A stretch of DNA of 64,000 nucleotides from QAMH01 sp900556425 (GCA_902475535.1 CABRZR010000002.1:135230-199229), one strand, 5' to 3'; numbered from the stretch's first letter, positions 1 to 8,791 are shown. Numbers and translations: made by a program. The notes: generated by a model not told the origin, from the sequence alone.

Positions 1-2
1 TC

Positions 3-782
3 GGACTCGTCTTCGGGCAGGCTTTCGATTTCTCGTCGCTTGCCGGCGGCTTTACGGGCTCGATGATCATGTGGGGCATCAAACGCGGCTTGTTCTCGAA
101 CGAGGCGGGCATGGGATCGGCTCCGAACGCTGCGGCAACGGCCGACGTGTCGCACCCCGTCAAGCAGGGCCTCGTCCAGAGCCTTTCCGTCTATATCGAC
201 ACGCTTGTTATCTGCACTTGCTCGGCGCTCATGATGCTCATCTTCTGCGTGCAGCAGCCCGATACCGTCGCAGCGCTTGTCGCATCCGACAGCTTCAACG
301 GCATCGATTTCGTGCAGATGGCAATGGCGAATTCGATTGGCCCGCTGGGCATTCACTTCATGACGGCATGTATCATTCTGTTTGCGTTCTCCTCGCTCGT
401 GGGTAACTACTTCTACGCCGAGGGCAATATCCTCTTCATCAAGGACAGCAAGACCGTGCTCGTCGTGTTTCGCCTCTTCTGCCTGGCGGCGATCTTCTTT
501 GGTGCCGTGAACAACTTCAGCCTGGCGTGGAACCTCGCCGACATCTTCATGGGATTCATGGCCATCATTAACCTTGTGGCGATTCTGCTATTGGGCAAGT
601 GGGCCATCAAGGCGCTCGACGATTACACGGCACAGCGCAAGCAAGGCGTGAACCCCGTGTTTTGCGCGCAGAACATTCCTGGTATGCCCAAGACCATCTG
701 GTGGACGCACGACACAAATTGCGCTTGCGAAGTTTCTCAGGACGTGGGCGCAGTCGAAGCGAAGGAACATCCGGCGCAATAG
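3..782 (+). CDS. AGCS family sodium:alanine/glycine symporter, C-terminal part
   Basis: The gene runs in from the left edge; 259 residues are visible and the true start lies outside. AGCS proteins import alanine or glycine with sodium across the cytoplasmic membrane. The family signature GIKRGLFSNEAGMGSAPNAA sits about 25 residues into the visible part, followed by several hydrophobic segments (around residues 62-80, 106-128, 144-162 and 172-192) and a hydrophilic tail. The usual family length is about 450-480 residues, so roughly the N-terminal 200 are missing. A strong hairpin terminator follows. Family assignment is firm; the preferred amino acid cannot be read from the sequence. Confidence 0.93.
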   Translation, partial: GLVFGQAFDFSSLAGGFTGSMIMWGIKRGLFSNEAGMGSAPNAAATADVSHPVKQGLVQSLSVYIDTLVICTCSALMMLIFCVQQPDTVAALVASDSFNGIDFVQMAMANSIGPLGIHFMTACIILFAFSSLVGNYFYAEGNILFIKDSKTVLVVFRLFCLAAIFFGAVNNFSLAWNLADIFMGFMAIINLVAILLLGKWAIKALDDYTAQRKQGVNPVFCAQNIPGMPKTIWWTHDTNCACEVSQDVGAVEAKEHPAQ

Positions 783-804
783 GCGCGGTGACATGATCTC
801 CATG

Positions 805-832
805 AAGGGACCCTTCGGGGTCCTTTCTTTTT
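805..832 (+). terminator. Rho-independent terminator of the AGCS gene
   Basis: Stem AAGGGACCC / GGGTCCTTT (one G-T pair) closes a TTCG loop and is followed by CTTTTT. It lies 23 bases after the symporter stop codon. Confidence 0.88.
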
Positions 833-848
833 GAGCTAAGCGTCAAAA

Positions 849-877
849 TGGGACAAAGGGACAGGTCATTTGTCCCA
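849..877. repeat. GGGACA-type palindrome (dispersed hairpin family)
   Basis: Nine-base arms TGGGACAAA and TTTGTCCCA are separated by 11 bases. It belongs with the other GRGACA/TGTCYC hairpins in this window. The gap 783-1135 (353 bases) holds the terminator, this palindrome and then an A+T-rich leader to the next gene. TTGACC at 903-908 resembles a -35 box, but no convincing -10 follows, so I do not call a promoter. Confidence 0.7.
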
Positions 878-1135
878 CTCTTGGCGAGGCCGGCGATGAC
901 TATTGACCTCGTCTTGTTTGCTAACGCTATCTTTTTCGCGAATAAAAATCTGGCAAATGGCTTGTAATTCACAACAAGAGGGAGTATTTTGTACGATGTC
1001 AAGATAAATCCGTGAACGGTTCTAATTTTTTGGTAAATGGACTTCAAAGCGCATGTGTCAATGAAAGCGGCACACCTGGCCGGGATGATTGCAGAGAAGT
1101 CGTAAAAGGGAGACCAAGGTAAAGGAGGGATTGAA

Positions 1136-2257
1136 ATGTTGTTTGACGTTTACGGTCCTAATGCCGCCTTTCAATGGTCAGGACTTTTCATGGTGCTCAT
1201 TGCACTCATCCTGCTCAACGAGGTGGCTCGCCGCTGGAAGGCCGGAGGAATTTTCTTCTTCTTCGGCGTATGCGGCGCGATGACCATCTATTGCATTGCT
1301 GTCGAGGTCGGTGCCGCCATGGGCGCCGAATGGGCGCTCAACAACCCCACGTACACATCCATGGGTGGATGGTTCCACTACGCGAAAGTGTACGCGGCGA
1401 CGGCTGGCTGCATCGGCTTCATGATGCTCAAATACAGCTGGACGAAGGTGGGACGTTCCCACTGGTTCAAGGTGTTCCCGTTCGTGATCGTGGCCATCAA
1501 CATCTTGATTGCTGTGGCTAGCGACTTCGAGAGCGCCATCGTCGCCTGGGATTCGAGCTTCGTCACCGACGAGGGCGTCCTGCTTAACGGCGGCATCTTC
1601 AACGTGCTCAACGGATGTGCGGGTCTGCTCAACATCCTGTGCATGACCGGCTGGTTCGGCATCTACATTTCCAAGAAGCGCCAGGACATGCTGTGGCCCG
1701 ACATGACGTGGGTCTTCATCATCTCCTACGACCTCTGGAACTTCTGCTACACCTACAACTGCCTACCCACCCATTCTTGGTACTGCGGTATCGCGCTGCT
1801 CGTCGCGCCGACCATCGCGGGCCTCATCTGGAACAAGGGCGGGTGGATCCAGAACCGCGCGTTCACGCTGGCCATCTGGTGCATGTTCGCGCAGATGGTG
1901 CCGATGTTCGCCAACGACTCCATCTTTGCGGTGCAGTCCGTGAACGATCCGGCGGTCAACACCGTGGTCGCTTCCATCGCGCTCATCGCCAATATCGCGG
2001 CTTTCAGTTACGTCATCTACCGCTCCAAGAAGCTTGGCGTCAACCCGTACAAGCATGAGATCTGGGTTGGTACCAAGGAGTACAAGGAGGCCATGGCCCG
2101 CCGTGCTCCTGTCGCATACCTGCTCGAGACCGAGCCCAAGAGCGCTACGCCGGCAGAGATCGACGAGATGGTCGAGTATGCGGAGAGGCCCATACTTCCT
2201 GACCCCACCAAGGTTGACATGGAAATCGAGGTTGTCACATATGTGAAGCGCGAGTAG
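1136..2257 (+). CDS. Polytopic membrane protein, DUF5692-like
   Basis: A 373-residue protein with about ten hydrophobic segments (for example residues 14-28, 38-60, 83-98, 111-127, 157-180, 196-215, 217-232, 242-262 and 270-295) and a hydrophilic, acidic C-terminal tail from about residue 305. There is no signal peptide. It looks like the DUF5692 family, which I know mainly from gut anaerobes and which has no assigned function. Many Trp, Tyr and Cys residues lie within or near the membrane segments. The start is fixed by a strong ribosome site (AAAGGAGGG) eight bases upstream. It is a single-gene unit closed by a strong terminator. A transporter or membrane enzyme is possible; I assign no function. 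Confidence 0.8.
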   Translation: MLFDVYGPNAAFQWSGLFMVLIALILLNEVARRWKAGGIFFFFGVCGAMTIYCIAVEVGAAMGAEWALNNPTYTSMGGWFHYAKVYAATAGCIGFMMLKYSWTKVGRSHWFKVFPFVIVAINILIAVASDFESAIVAWDSSFVTDEGVLLNGGIFNVLNGCAGLLNILCMTGWFGIYISKKRQDMLWPDMTWVFIISYDLWNFCYTYNCLPTHSWYCGIALLVAPTIAGLIWNKGGWIQNRAFTLAIWCMFAQMVPMFANDSIFAVQSVNDPAVNTVVASIALIANIAAFSYVIYRSKKLGVNPYKHEIWVGTKEYKEAMARRAPVAYLLETEPKSATPAEIDEMVEYAERPILPDPTKVDMEIEVVTYVKRE

Positions 2258-2302
2258 CAAGTAGGAAGTTAACAGTTCGGGGGTCTCATCCCCCTCATTC
2301 TG

Positions 2303-2341
2303 GGGAGCCGGCATTAGAATTGATGCCGGCTCCCTTTTCTT
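2303..2341 (+). terminator. Rho-independent terminator after the DUF5692-like gene
   Basis: Perfect 12-bp stem GGGAGCCGGCAT / ATGCCGGCTCCC with an 8-base loop, followed by TTTTCTT. Confidence 0.92.
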
Positions 2342-2357
2342 CTGCCCCTACCTGTTG

Positions 2358-2394
2358 AAAATGAGACAGTTGCTCAGAGACGTTGTCTCATTTT
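2358..2394. repeat. TGAGACA palindrome
   Basis: Arms AAAATGAGACA and TGTCTCATTTT (11 bp, perfect) enclose GTTGCTCAGAGACGT. It ends three bases before the stop codon of the ABC permease on the minus strand. Read on the minus strand it could end that operon, although it lacks a clean T-tract. Its core matches the copies at 17951 and 56306. Confidence 0.72.
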
Positions 2395-2396
2395 GG

Positions 2397-4454
2397 CTAC
2401 GAGATGGCCTGCTTGACGCTTGTCCTGCTGGTCAGATAGGTGATGAGCATGTAGCCACCGTATATGGCGATGACGAGGCATGCCGCCATGACGATGGAGG
2501 GGAACAGATCGCGTCCGAGTGCCGTGAAAAGCGATCCAGAGAGGACGGCGATGGCGCATGCCGAGTGGCAGACGGCCAGGGCCAGCGGCGCGACGAAGTA
2601 GATCACGACCTGCTCGAAGAGCGAGCGGGTGAGCATGGACGTGTCGCATCCGAGTTTCGAGAGCAGGCGATAGCGTCCAAGCGAATCGATGGTGAGCGAG
2701 AGCAGCTGGATCGCGAGCACGGCGGCGGTCGCGACGAGCAGCACGAGGCCGATGTAGATCGCGAGATAGGTGACCATGACCTTCAGCCCACTTGCCTGTC
2801 CCATCATCTGCACGCGCGTGATGACGGTCGATACGCCTGGCGCATCGACGGTCTCGATGGCATCGACGAACGCACCTTCCGCGTTTGAACGAGGCGCGTA
2901 CATGATGTTCACGTACACCGAATCAGGGGTCTCCATCTGGGCCAACGCGGTGATGACGTCATCGGGGACCACCATCGTGAGGGCGTTGCTGAGCATGTCG
3001 AAGTCGTTGAGCTGGACCTTCTCGACGCGACTAGCCGGCAGGAGGTCGCCGTCTGGCGTGGGAAGCGGCATATGCTGCGCCACGACTGCATCGGCGATTT
3101 TCTCGGATGCCGACATGCTGTTGGTGACGAGGTATTCGCCAGGTGACAGCGTGACGGGCTGCTTGTTGTTCATGGCGAGCACGTCGTTGAATTGTGCGAG
3201 GCCAACGACCTGCACGCTTTGGTTTAACGTCGAAGTGTTGCTCATGGCATCCGCAAGGTGCGTGTTGACAGTGTCCATGAGCTTGCCATAGGTCATGTCG
3301 GGAAGCCCGTAGAAGTCGAGCTGCGCGCTGGCGGCGACAAGCGTGTCCCAATTGGCGACGTGCTGCTGCAGATATGCGCCCGTCTGGCTGATGTCGGCAC
3401 TGACGGGCTTCGTGGTGCCCTTGCCGTTTTCGTACACGACTTCCTTGTCGTACACGATGATGCTCGCGTCGTAGGGGTTCGCTTCGTCGATATCACCGGT
3501 GAAGGCATCGACGAGGGCAAGTCCCGTGGCAAAGGTGGTGATGGCGAAGAAGAGCAGCACGCACACCACCCAGATGGAGACGAACGAGGTGTTGAACTTC
3601 GATGCGACCTGGCGCGTGGTAAAGGGACGCAAGCGTTTGAAGTAGACGCCACGCAGACGCGTTAGCACGGCGATGGCAAAGCCGGAGAGCGAGAAGAAGA
3701 ACAACAGCGAGCCCACCAACATAAGGACGGTTGCGCGCTGGAATTCGGCATCGAACATGAGCGTCATGCCGTTAATGTCGAGCTGCCAGTAGGCAAGGCC
3801 GATGAGAACCAGCGAGATGACGAAGAGCACGAGACACACCCAGGGGTTGCGGATGACGATTTTCTGACGCTTCGCCTTTGCGCCGATGAGGTCGATGAGC
3901 TTGCAGCGCCGCACGGTGATGACGTTGAAGATGGCGACTACGATGAAGATGGCGATGAAGCAGATCAGCGTCGCGATGCAGGCTCCCGGCGAGAAGCTGA
4001 ACTGGTATTGCGGCATGGCGATGCCAAAGAGCGCCGCCGTGGCAAACGAGAGCAGCTGCGAGATGAGAACGCCAAGGCCCAGGCCGAGAATGAGCGACCC
4101 CAAGCCGATGAAGACCGTCTCGTATAGCAGGATGCGCGATACCTGCCCCGGCTTCATGCCGAGTACGAGGTAGATGCCGAATTCCCGCTTGCGCCGCGTG
4201 ATGAGGAGCTGGTTTGCATAGATAACCAGGAAACCCAGGACCAAGGCGACGACGATGGAGAAGATATTCATCATGTAGCCGGTGAATTCGATGATGTTCG
4301 CGTGATTGGATGCCGCGATATCATGCATGACCTGCTGGTCACCGATGGAATTGAACGCGTAGAACACCGTGACGGCAATGAGCAGGGTGACGAAGTAGAT
4401 GGCGTAGTCACGAAGCGACCGTCGTATGTTACGGGTGGCGAGCTTAAGCAGCAT
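2397..4454 (-). CDS. ABC transporter permease, FtsX/BceB-like
   Basis: A 685-residue permease of the type that works with peptide-sensing kinases (BceB/VraG group). It has one N-terminal membrane helix (about 17-36), three helices around residues 60-190, a further group near 205-310, a large extracellular domain of about 200 residues (roughly 315-535), and four C-terminal helices. The large domain between helices 7 and 8 is the mark of BceB-type exporters, which confer resistance to bacitracin, lantibiotics and related peptides. It overlaps the ATPase gene by 11 bases and has GGAGG seven bases before its ATG. The cognate kinase and regulator genes lie just upstream. The actual peptide cannot be predicted. 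Confidence 0.87.
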   Translation of the reverse strand: MLLKLATRNIRRSLRDYAIYFVTLLIAVTVFYAFNSIGDQQVMHDIAASNHANIIEFTGYMMNIFSIVVALVLGFLVIYANQLLITRRKREFGIYLVLGMKPGQVSRILLYETVFIGLGSLILGLGLGVLISQLLSFATAALFGIAMPQYQFSFSPGACIATLICFIAIFIVVAIFNVITVRRCKLIDLIGAKAKRQKIVIRNPWVCLVLFVISLVLIGLAYWQLDINGMTLMFDAEFQRATVLMLVGSLLFFFSLSGFAIAVLTRLRGVYFKRLRPFTTRQVASKFNTSFVSIWVVCVLLFFAITTFATGLALVDAFTGDIDEANPYDASIIVYDKEVVYENGKGTTKPVSADISQTGAYLQQHVANWDTLVAASAQLDFYGLPDMTYGKLMDTVNTHLADAMSNTSTLNQSVQVVGLAQFNDVLAMNNKQPVTLSPGEYLVTNSMSASEKIADAVVAQHMPLPTPDGDLLPASRVEKVQLNDFDMLSNALTMVVPDDVITALAQMETPDSVYVNIMYAPRSNAEGAFVDAIETVDAPGVSTVITRVQMMGQASGLKVMVTYLAIYIGLVLLVATAAVLAIQLLSLTIDSLGRYRLLSKLGCDTSMLTRSLFEQVVIYFVAPLALAVCHSACAIAVLSGSLFTALGRDLFPSIVMAACLVIAIYGGYMLITYLTSRTSVKQAIS

Positions 4455-5268
4455 GGTACGCCTCCCCGCCGAGGAAGGTCACGACCTCCATGATGCGGGC
4501 GAAGTACTCCTCTCGCGTGAGCGATCCCTGGCGGATCTCGTTGAAGAGCTTGCCGTCGGAGAGAAAGAGCGTGCGGTCGGAAAACGATGCAGCGTATGCA
4601 TCATGCGTGACCATGAGGATGGTCGCGCCCAACGACTTGTTGAGCATCGTGAGCGTCTCGAGCAGGATGGTCGCGTTGCGCGAATCGAGAGCACCCGTCG
4701 GCTCGTCGGCCAGGATGAGCGAGGGGTCGGCGATGATGGCACGGGCTGCCGCGACACGCTGTTTCTGGCCACCAGACATCTGGGCGGGATATTGCGAGAG
4801 CGACTCGGTCACGTTGAGCGTGCGCGCAATGTCGTTGATGCGCGTGGTGATGCTCGCGGGACGAGCGCCCTTGATGGTGAGCGCGAGCGCGATGTTCTCC
4901 ATGCCCGTCAGCGTGTCGAGCAGGTTGGAGTCCTGGAAGATGAAGCCAAGCTCATCGCGGCGAAAGGCGCTGAGCTTGTTCTTCGACATGGTGGTGATGT
5001 CGCTGCCGTTGATGAGTATGCGGCCTGCGGAGGGCCGATCGATGGTGGAGATGCAATTGAGCATCGTTGTCTTGCCCGAGCCCGACGGACCCATGATGGC
5101 GACGAATTCGCCACGTGCGACATCGAAGCTCACGCCGGCGAGCGCGTACACGAGATTCTGACGACCGCCATACACCTTCTCGACATTACGCACGCAGAGG
5201 ATGGGGGAGGAGCCCGTGCGGGATGCCTTCGTCGTCGACGCTGGCGGTGTTGCGATTACCTCAGACAT
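4444..5268 (-). CDS. ABC transporter ATP-binding protein, BceA/LolD-like
   Basis: A 274-residue ATPase with Walker A GPSGSGKTT (about residue 54), Q-loop FQDSN, signature MSGGQKQRVAAARA, Walker B LILADEPTGALDS and H-loop MVTHDAY. It powers the adjacent FtsX-like permease. I start it at 5268 rather than further upstream, because a GGAAGGGG ribosome site precedes this ATG and the start overlaps the stop of a small membrane ORF (ATGTCTGA). A non-conserved N-terminal stretch of about 20 residues precedes the ABC domain. Order on the minus strand: small ORF, ATPase, permease, a tightly coupled unit. Confidence 0.92.
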   Translation of the reverse strand: MSEVIATPPASTTKASRTGSSPILCVRNVEKVYGGRQNLVYALAGVSFDVARGEFVAIMGPSGSGKTTMLNCISTIDRPSAGRILINGSDITTMSKNKLSAFRRDELGFIFQDSNLLDTLTGMENIALALTIKGARPASITTRINDIARTLNVTESLSQYPAQMSGGQKQRVAAARAIIADPSLILADEPTGALDSRNATILLETLTMLNKSLGATILMVTHDAYAASFSDRTLFLSDGKLFNEIRQGSLTREEYFARIMEVVTFLGGEAYHAA

Positions 5269-5398
5269 GAATGCCCCTTCCTGTACGCGGAACTTTGACC
5301 GATGCATAGGCGAGCATACCGGCGACAATTGCCCCCGCCACGAGAGTGACGGCACCGACGCCCTTCGTTACTGCTGATAATACCTTTGATGCCTTCAT
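5261..5398 (-). CDS. Small single-pass membrane protein (45 aa) leading the ABC operon
   Basis: A 45-codon ORF that I found by reading the leader of the ABC operon. It begins MKASKVLSAV, has a hydrophobic helix at about residues 13-33, and ends in a short basic tail. GAAAGG lies about eight bases before the ATG. Its stop codon overlaps the ATPase start, the usual arrangement for translational coupling. It is too short for most automatic callers. No homologue is known to me. It could be a small accessory subunit or modulator of the transporter, or merely a translated leader; the hydrophobic segment makes a real membrane peptide the more likely reading. Confidence 0.62.
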   Translation of the reverse strand: MKASKVLSAVTKGVGAVTLVAGAIVAGMLAYASVKVPRTGRGIHV

Positions 5399-5420
5399 GG
5401 GACTAACCTTTCGTATGTGG

Positions 5421-5502
5421 ATTATCGGGCATCATCCATGGTGATGTTCGGAGCTTACGGTTGCCATCGAAGCGGCTTACCCGTCACTTACGAATTCGTA
5501 AG
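5421..5502 (-). promoter_or_regulatory. Promoter and response-regulator sites of the ABC operon
   Basis: On the minus strand a -10-like GATAAT lies at 5426-5421, with only a poor -35 (GAACAT at 5449-5444). Directly upstream sit CTTAC boxes (as read on the plus strand) at 5454, 5476 and 5487 and an inverted GTAAG at 5498. The spacings are 22, 11 and 11 bases, so all lie on one helix face. The last two form the perfect palindrome CTTACGAATTCGTAAG. Weak -35 plus phased repeats is what an OmpR-family-activated promoter looks like. The same CTTAC-N6-GTAAG site occurs before the regulator gene. Confidence 0.65.
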
Positions 5503-5529
5503 GGTGAGAAGTTAGCAGCACGGCTTTCG

Positions 5530-6582
5530 TCACAGTGACAGGCGCATGCGACGGCGGTCGTGGGGGAACTTGATTTGCACGCGTGTGCCGATGCTCTCTT
5601 CGCTTGCGAGCAGGACGTCAAGCCCCATCTGCGCGCACATGCGGGCGACGAGGAAGAGCCCCATGCCGGTCGCCGAGCCATGGGCACGACCCACCTCCCC
5701 CGTGAAGCCGCGGTCGAAGACGCGTGGCACGTCGGCTGCGGGGATGCCGCAGCCATCATCGCGTAACTCGAGGACTGTGCAGGCGTGCGGCCCCTCGTTT
5801 CCCTCCTCATATGTCGTAAACGTGATGGTCGAGGCATCGTACTTGGCGGCATTCGTTATGAGCTGGTTGAGAATGAACGCAAGCCAGGTTCTATCGGCCA
5901 TCACCGTTACCTGCGGGTCAACTTGCATATTGAGGGTGACGCCGCACGACGCGAGGTAGCACATGTTCGACTTGCAGGCTTCGCCCACTGCATCGGCGAG
6001 CCTGACTTCGCGAATGAGGTAATCGTTTACGAGCGTATCGGATCGGGCGGCGAAAAGCGCCTGCTCGACGAGGCCTTCGATGCGCTCAAGCTCAATCTTG
6101 AGTTTGGCGACATCGGGCCCGTGCATCCTGTCCAACACGAGTTTTGCCGCGGCAAGGGGCGTCTTCACCTCGTGCACCCAGAGCTCCGTGTATTGCGCGC
6201 GATCGTGGTTCTGCGTCCTGAGCTCGCCCAGCTCATCCTTGTTGAGCTGGGTGAGCGCGAGCATCGCGTCAAGGGCCAGCCGGCCTTCGGAAAAGCTTGG
6301 TTCATCGACGAGGCCGCCGATGTAGCGTGTTCGGTCGAGCGTCTCGATTGCGGTTTCGACGTCCTTCCAGAAACTCGCGCGACGGCGATATTCGAGCACG
6401 AGTGCGAGAACGACGCATGCGGCAAGTGTCGAGTCGATGAGGACGATTGCATCGATGGTGACGCCAAGGATGACGAGCAGGAAGGTGATGAAGGCGATGA
6501 CGAGTAACGCAATCGCTACGACCGCTATCTTGTCACGCAAGAACGTTCCTGCCGTGAACCGTGCTATGTCATGTGACTTCAT
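5530..6582 (-). CDS. Sensor histidine kinase, intramembrane-sensing (BceS-like)
   Basis: A 350-residue kinase with two N-terminal membrane helices (about 17-35 and 38-63) and almost no extracellular loop, typical of intramembrane-sensing kinases that read the flux of a partner BceAB transporter. The H-box is WVHEVKTPLAAAKL (His at about 137), the N-box LITNAAKY, then the G1 region DDGCGIP and G2 GMGLFLV. It would autophosphorylate and pass phosphate to the response regulator encoded seven bases upstream. The kinase and regulator form a separate unit from the ABC operon, 131 bases away on the same strand. Confidence 0.9.
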   Translation of the reverse strand: MKSHDIARFTAGTFLRDKIAVVAIALLVIAFITFLLVILGVTIDAIVLIDSTLAACVVLALVLEYRRRASFWKDVETAIETLDRTRYIGGLVDEPSFSEGRLALDAMLALTQLNKDELGELRTQNHDRAQYTELWVHEVKTPLAAAKLVLDRMHGPDVAKLKIELERIEGLVEQALFAARSDTLVNDYLIREVRLADAVGEACKSNMCYLASCGVTLNMQVDPQVTVMADRTWLAFILNQLITNAAKYDASTITFTTYEEGNEGPHACTVLELRDDGCGIPAADVPRVFDRGFTGEVGRAHGSATGMGLFLVARMCAQMGLDVLLASEESIGTRVQIKFPHDRRRMRLSL

Positions 6583-6589
6583 GGCCTGA

Positions 6590-7267
6590 TTATTTCATGA
6601 TGACGTATCCAAGTGAACGACGTGTTTGCAGAAACTCGCTGGGGATGTCGATGCTTGCGAGTGTCTTTCGTAGGCGATTGATGTTGACCGTGAGCGTGTT
6701 GTCATCGACGAAGGCGTCAGACTCCCAAAGGTCGCACATGATCTCCTGGCGAGAGATGATGACGCCCGCATTGCGCATGAGCAGGGCGAGGATGCGCTGC
6801 TCGTTTCTCGTGAGCTCGGCTGCCTTGCCCTGATAGCGCACCTCGGACGTACCGAGGTCGAGCGTGACGCCGGCATGCGAGATGGCACTCGTCTCGGCCG
6901 CAGCCGAGCTGGAACGCTTGATGAGCGATGCGACGCGAGCAAGCAGCACGGCCGGCCGATAGGGCTTGGCGATGAAGTCATGGGCACCCAGGTTAAGCGA
7001 CATGACCTCGGTGAACTCATCGCTCTTTGCCGTGAGGATGATGATGGGCATCTCGGCTTCTCTGCGAATGTCGCGGCAGATCGATTGTCCATCGGCGCCC
7101 GGCAAGCCCAGGTCCAGGATGACGCAATCGGGATTAGCGGCGACGATGTCGATTGCCGCGCGGGAGAAATCCGAACATGCGCGTGTTTCGTAGCCGTTGA
7201 GTTCGAGTAGGCGCGCGAGCTCGTCACGCAAGGTGATGTCGTCTTCGACGATGTACACGGTGGGCAT
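6590..7267 (-). CDS. OmpR-family response regulator (BceR-like)
   Basis: A 225-residue regulator with an N-terminal receiver domain (acidic pair in VEDD, phospho-Asp in ILDLGLPG, conserved Lys in AKPYRP) and a C-terminal winged helix with the usual LTRNEQRIL and RLRKTL elements. I prefer the second ATG (7267), which lies seven bases after GGAGC; the first ATG at 7273 is too close to it. It likely activates the adjacent ABC operon and its own gene through CTTAC-N6-GTAAG sites at 5487 and 7343. Confidence 0.92.
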   Translation of the reverse strand: MPTVYIVEDDITLRDELARLLELNGYETRACSDFSRAAIDIVAANPDCVILDLGLPGADGQSICRDIRREAEMPIIILTAKSDEFTEVMSLNLGAHDFIAKPYRPAVLLARVASLIKRSSSAAAETSAISHAGVTLDLGTSEVRYQGKAAELTRNEQRILALLMRNAGVIISRQEIMCDLWESDAFVDDNTLTVNINRLRKTLASIDIPSEFLQTRRSLGYVIMK

Positions 7268-7339
7268 GGTCATGCTCCGTTCGCTTGGGTCGTACCGTCA
7301 TTGTAGTCGCATATATCCGAGCAAAACGTCGTGGCACGC

Positions 7340-7361
7340 TTTCTTACGTAGATGTAAGAAA
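7340..7361. promoter_or_regulatory. Inverted repeat between bceR-like and clc genes
   Basis: Perfect eight-base arms TTTCTTAC and GTAAGAAA around GTAGAT, in the divergent gap between the response regulator and the ClC gene. The core CTTAC-N6-GTAAG (7343-7358) is the same as in front of the ABC operon, so autoregulation by the response regulator is the simplest reading. Control of the ClC gene is also possible. Confidence 0.6.
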
Positions 7362-7447
7362 CGTAACTTTATGAGAAAGCTCGAATAGTCTGAGCGAAAA
7401 ATAACCCGCATGGGCGTATCATGGAAACAACGCGAGAGGAGGGCAAC

Positions 7448-8746
7448 ATGCACCACAAGATTGACAAGGTTGAGCTTCTCAAGCATCTTGCCTTCATCGT
7501 CTGCGTCGGCATCATCTCGGCCTGCGTTTCGATTATCTTGTGCCTGTGCGTCAACTTTGCCTATCACATCAACCAGACCTATGCCTGGACGCTCTTTCTC
7601 CTGCCGCTTCTCGGCGTTCTTTCGCTTGCCCTCTACAAGGCACTCAAGCTTCCCTACGATTACTCGACCGATACCCTTGTCGACCAGATGCGTGAAAACG
7701 ACGTGGTCTCGCCTACACTTGCGCCGGGCATCATCATCGGCACCTGTCTCACCATCCTGGGTGGCGGTGCCGTCGGCAAGGAGTCGAGCGCCTTTCAGGC
7801 GGGCGCTTCGGTGAGCGAGACGCTCGGGCGGGCGTTCAAGCTCAAGAACTGCTTCGTCGACAAGCAGGACAGGGAGCTATACGGATACGCGGCGCTCATG
7901 GGTATGAGCGCGACGTTCTCGGCTCTGTTCTTCGCACCGTTGGGTGCCGTGTTCATGGTGCTCGAGCTCACGCGCTTCAGGAATCTGAGCCTTCCGCGAT
8001 TCATTGCGATGATCGTCTCCGCCTTCATCGCCGCCTCCATCGCATATCCCTTTGGCATCGGTGACATCATTCCGCACGTCGCCATCTTGGACATTACCCC
8101 CGAGCTCGCGTTCTACACTGGCATCGTCGGCATAGTCTGCGGCATTCTTGGTGGCGTTTTCGGTCGCGCCCTGCGCTTTACGCGCAAGCTTCTCAAGGGG
8201 CATTTCAACAAACCCTATGTCACGGTCATCGTCTCGAGTCTTGTTATCGTTTGCCTTGTCTATGCCTTTGGTCTCTATGATTTCGAAGGTTCGGGCATGA
8301 ACTTGCTCAAGCATGCGCTTGCAGGATCGATCGGCACGTACGACTTTGCCATTAAGGCAGGTCTTGTCTTCATGGCGCTTGCCTTTGGCCTCAAAGGCGG
8401 CGAGATCATGCCCACGCTTGCCATTGGTGGTTTGACGGGCTGCTCGGTCGGTCAGCTCATCGGCATCGATGCCGCTTTCGCAAGCGCGCTGGGCGTCATT
8501 ACCTTTTATGTGGGTATGTCGCGCTGCCCCATCGCCGGCTTTTTCCTCGGTTGCGAGGTTTTCGGCTGGAGCATAGCTCCCTTCCTGACCATTGGTGTCA
8601 TCTGTGCTCTCGTGGGCAACCGGGATTATGGCTATTACGGGCATGGACTCCTTGCCGAGGCGCACAGGCAGGTTACCGCTCGCCATGCTGCGGCAGCCGC
8701 TGGCGTCACGAATGATGCAGCTGAACAGCGTTCACCAGAAAAATAA
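7448..8746 (+). CDS. ClC-family chloride channel or H+/Cl- antiporter
   Basis: A 432-residue membrane protein of the ClC family. It carries the GKESSAFQAGAS region (the GK-E-P selectivity motif, here with Ser in place of the usual Gly/Pro), the GALFFAPLG-type motif (SALFFAPLGAVFMVLELT) and the later GGEIMPTLAIGG motif (family GG-F-PS). Its length suits a prokaryotic ClC without CBS domains. I start at 7448, where AGGAGGG precedes the ATG by about six bases; an in-frame ATG at 7421 lacks such a site. The variant filter residues leave the ion preference open; fluoride or chloride export and acid resistance are candidates. Confidence 0.88.
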   Translation: MHHKIDKVELLKHLAFIVCVGIISACVSIILCLCVNFAYHINQTYAWTLFLLPLLGVLSLALYKALKLPYDYSTDTLVDQMRENDVVSPTLAPGIIIGTCLTILGGGAVGKESSAFQAGASVSETLGRAFKLKNCFVDKQDRELYGYAALMGMSATFSALFFAPLGAVFMVLELTRFRNLSLPRFIAMIVSAFIAASIAYPFGIGDIIPHVAILDITPELAFYTGIVGIVCGILGGVFGRALRFTRKLLKGHFNKPYVTVIVSSLVIVCLVYAFGLYDFEGSGMNLLKHALAGSIGTYDFAIKAGLVFMALAFGLKGGEIMPTLAIGGLTGCSVGQLIGIDAAFASALGVITFYVGMSRCPIAGFFLGCEVFGWSIAPFLTIGVICALVGNRDYGYYGHGLLAEAHRQVTARHAAAAAGVTNDAAEQRSPEK

Positions 8747-8791
8747 ATCCGTTTACGTAAAAAAACTTTTCAATAACTTAAAAATATGCTG

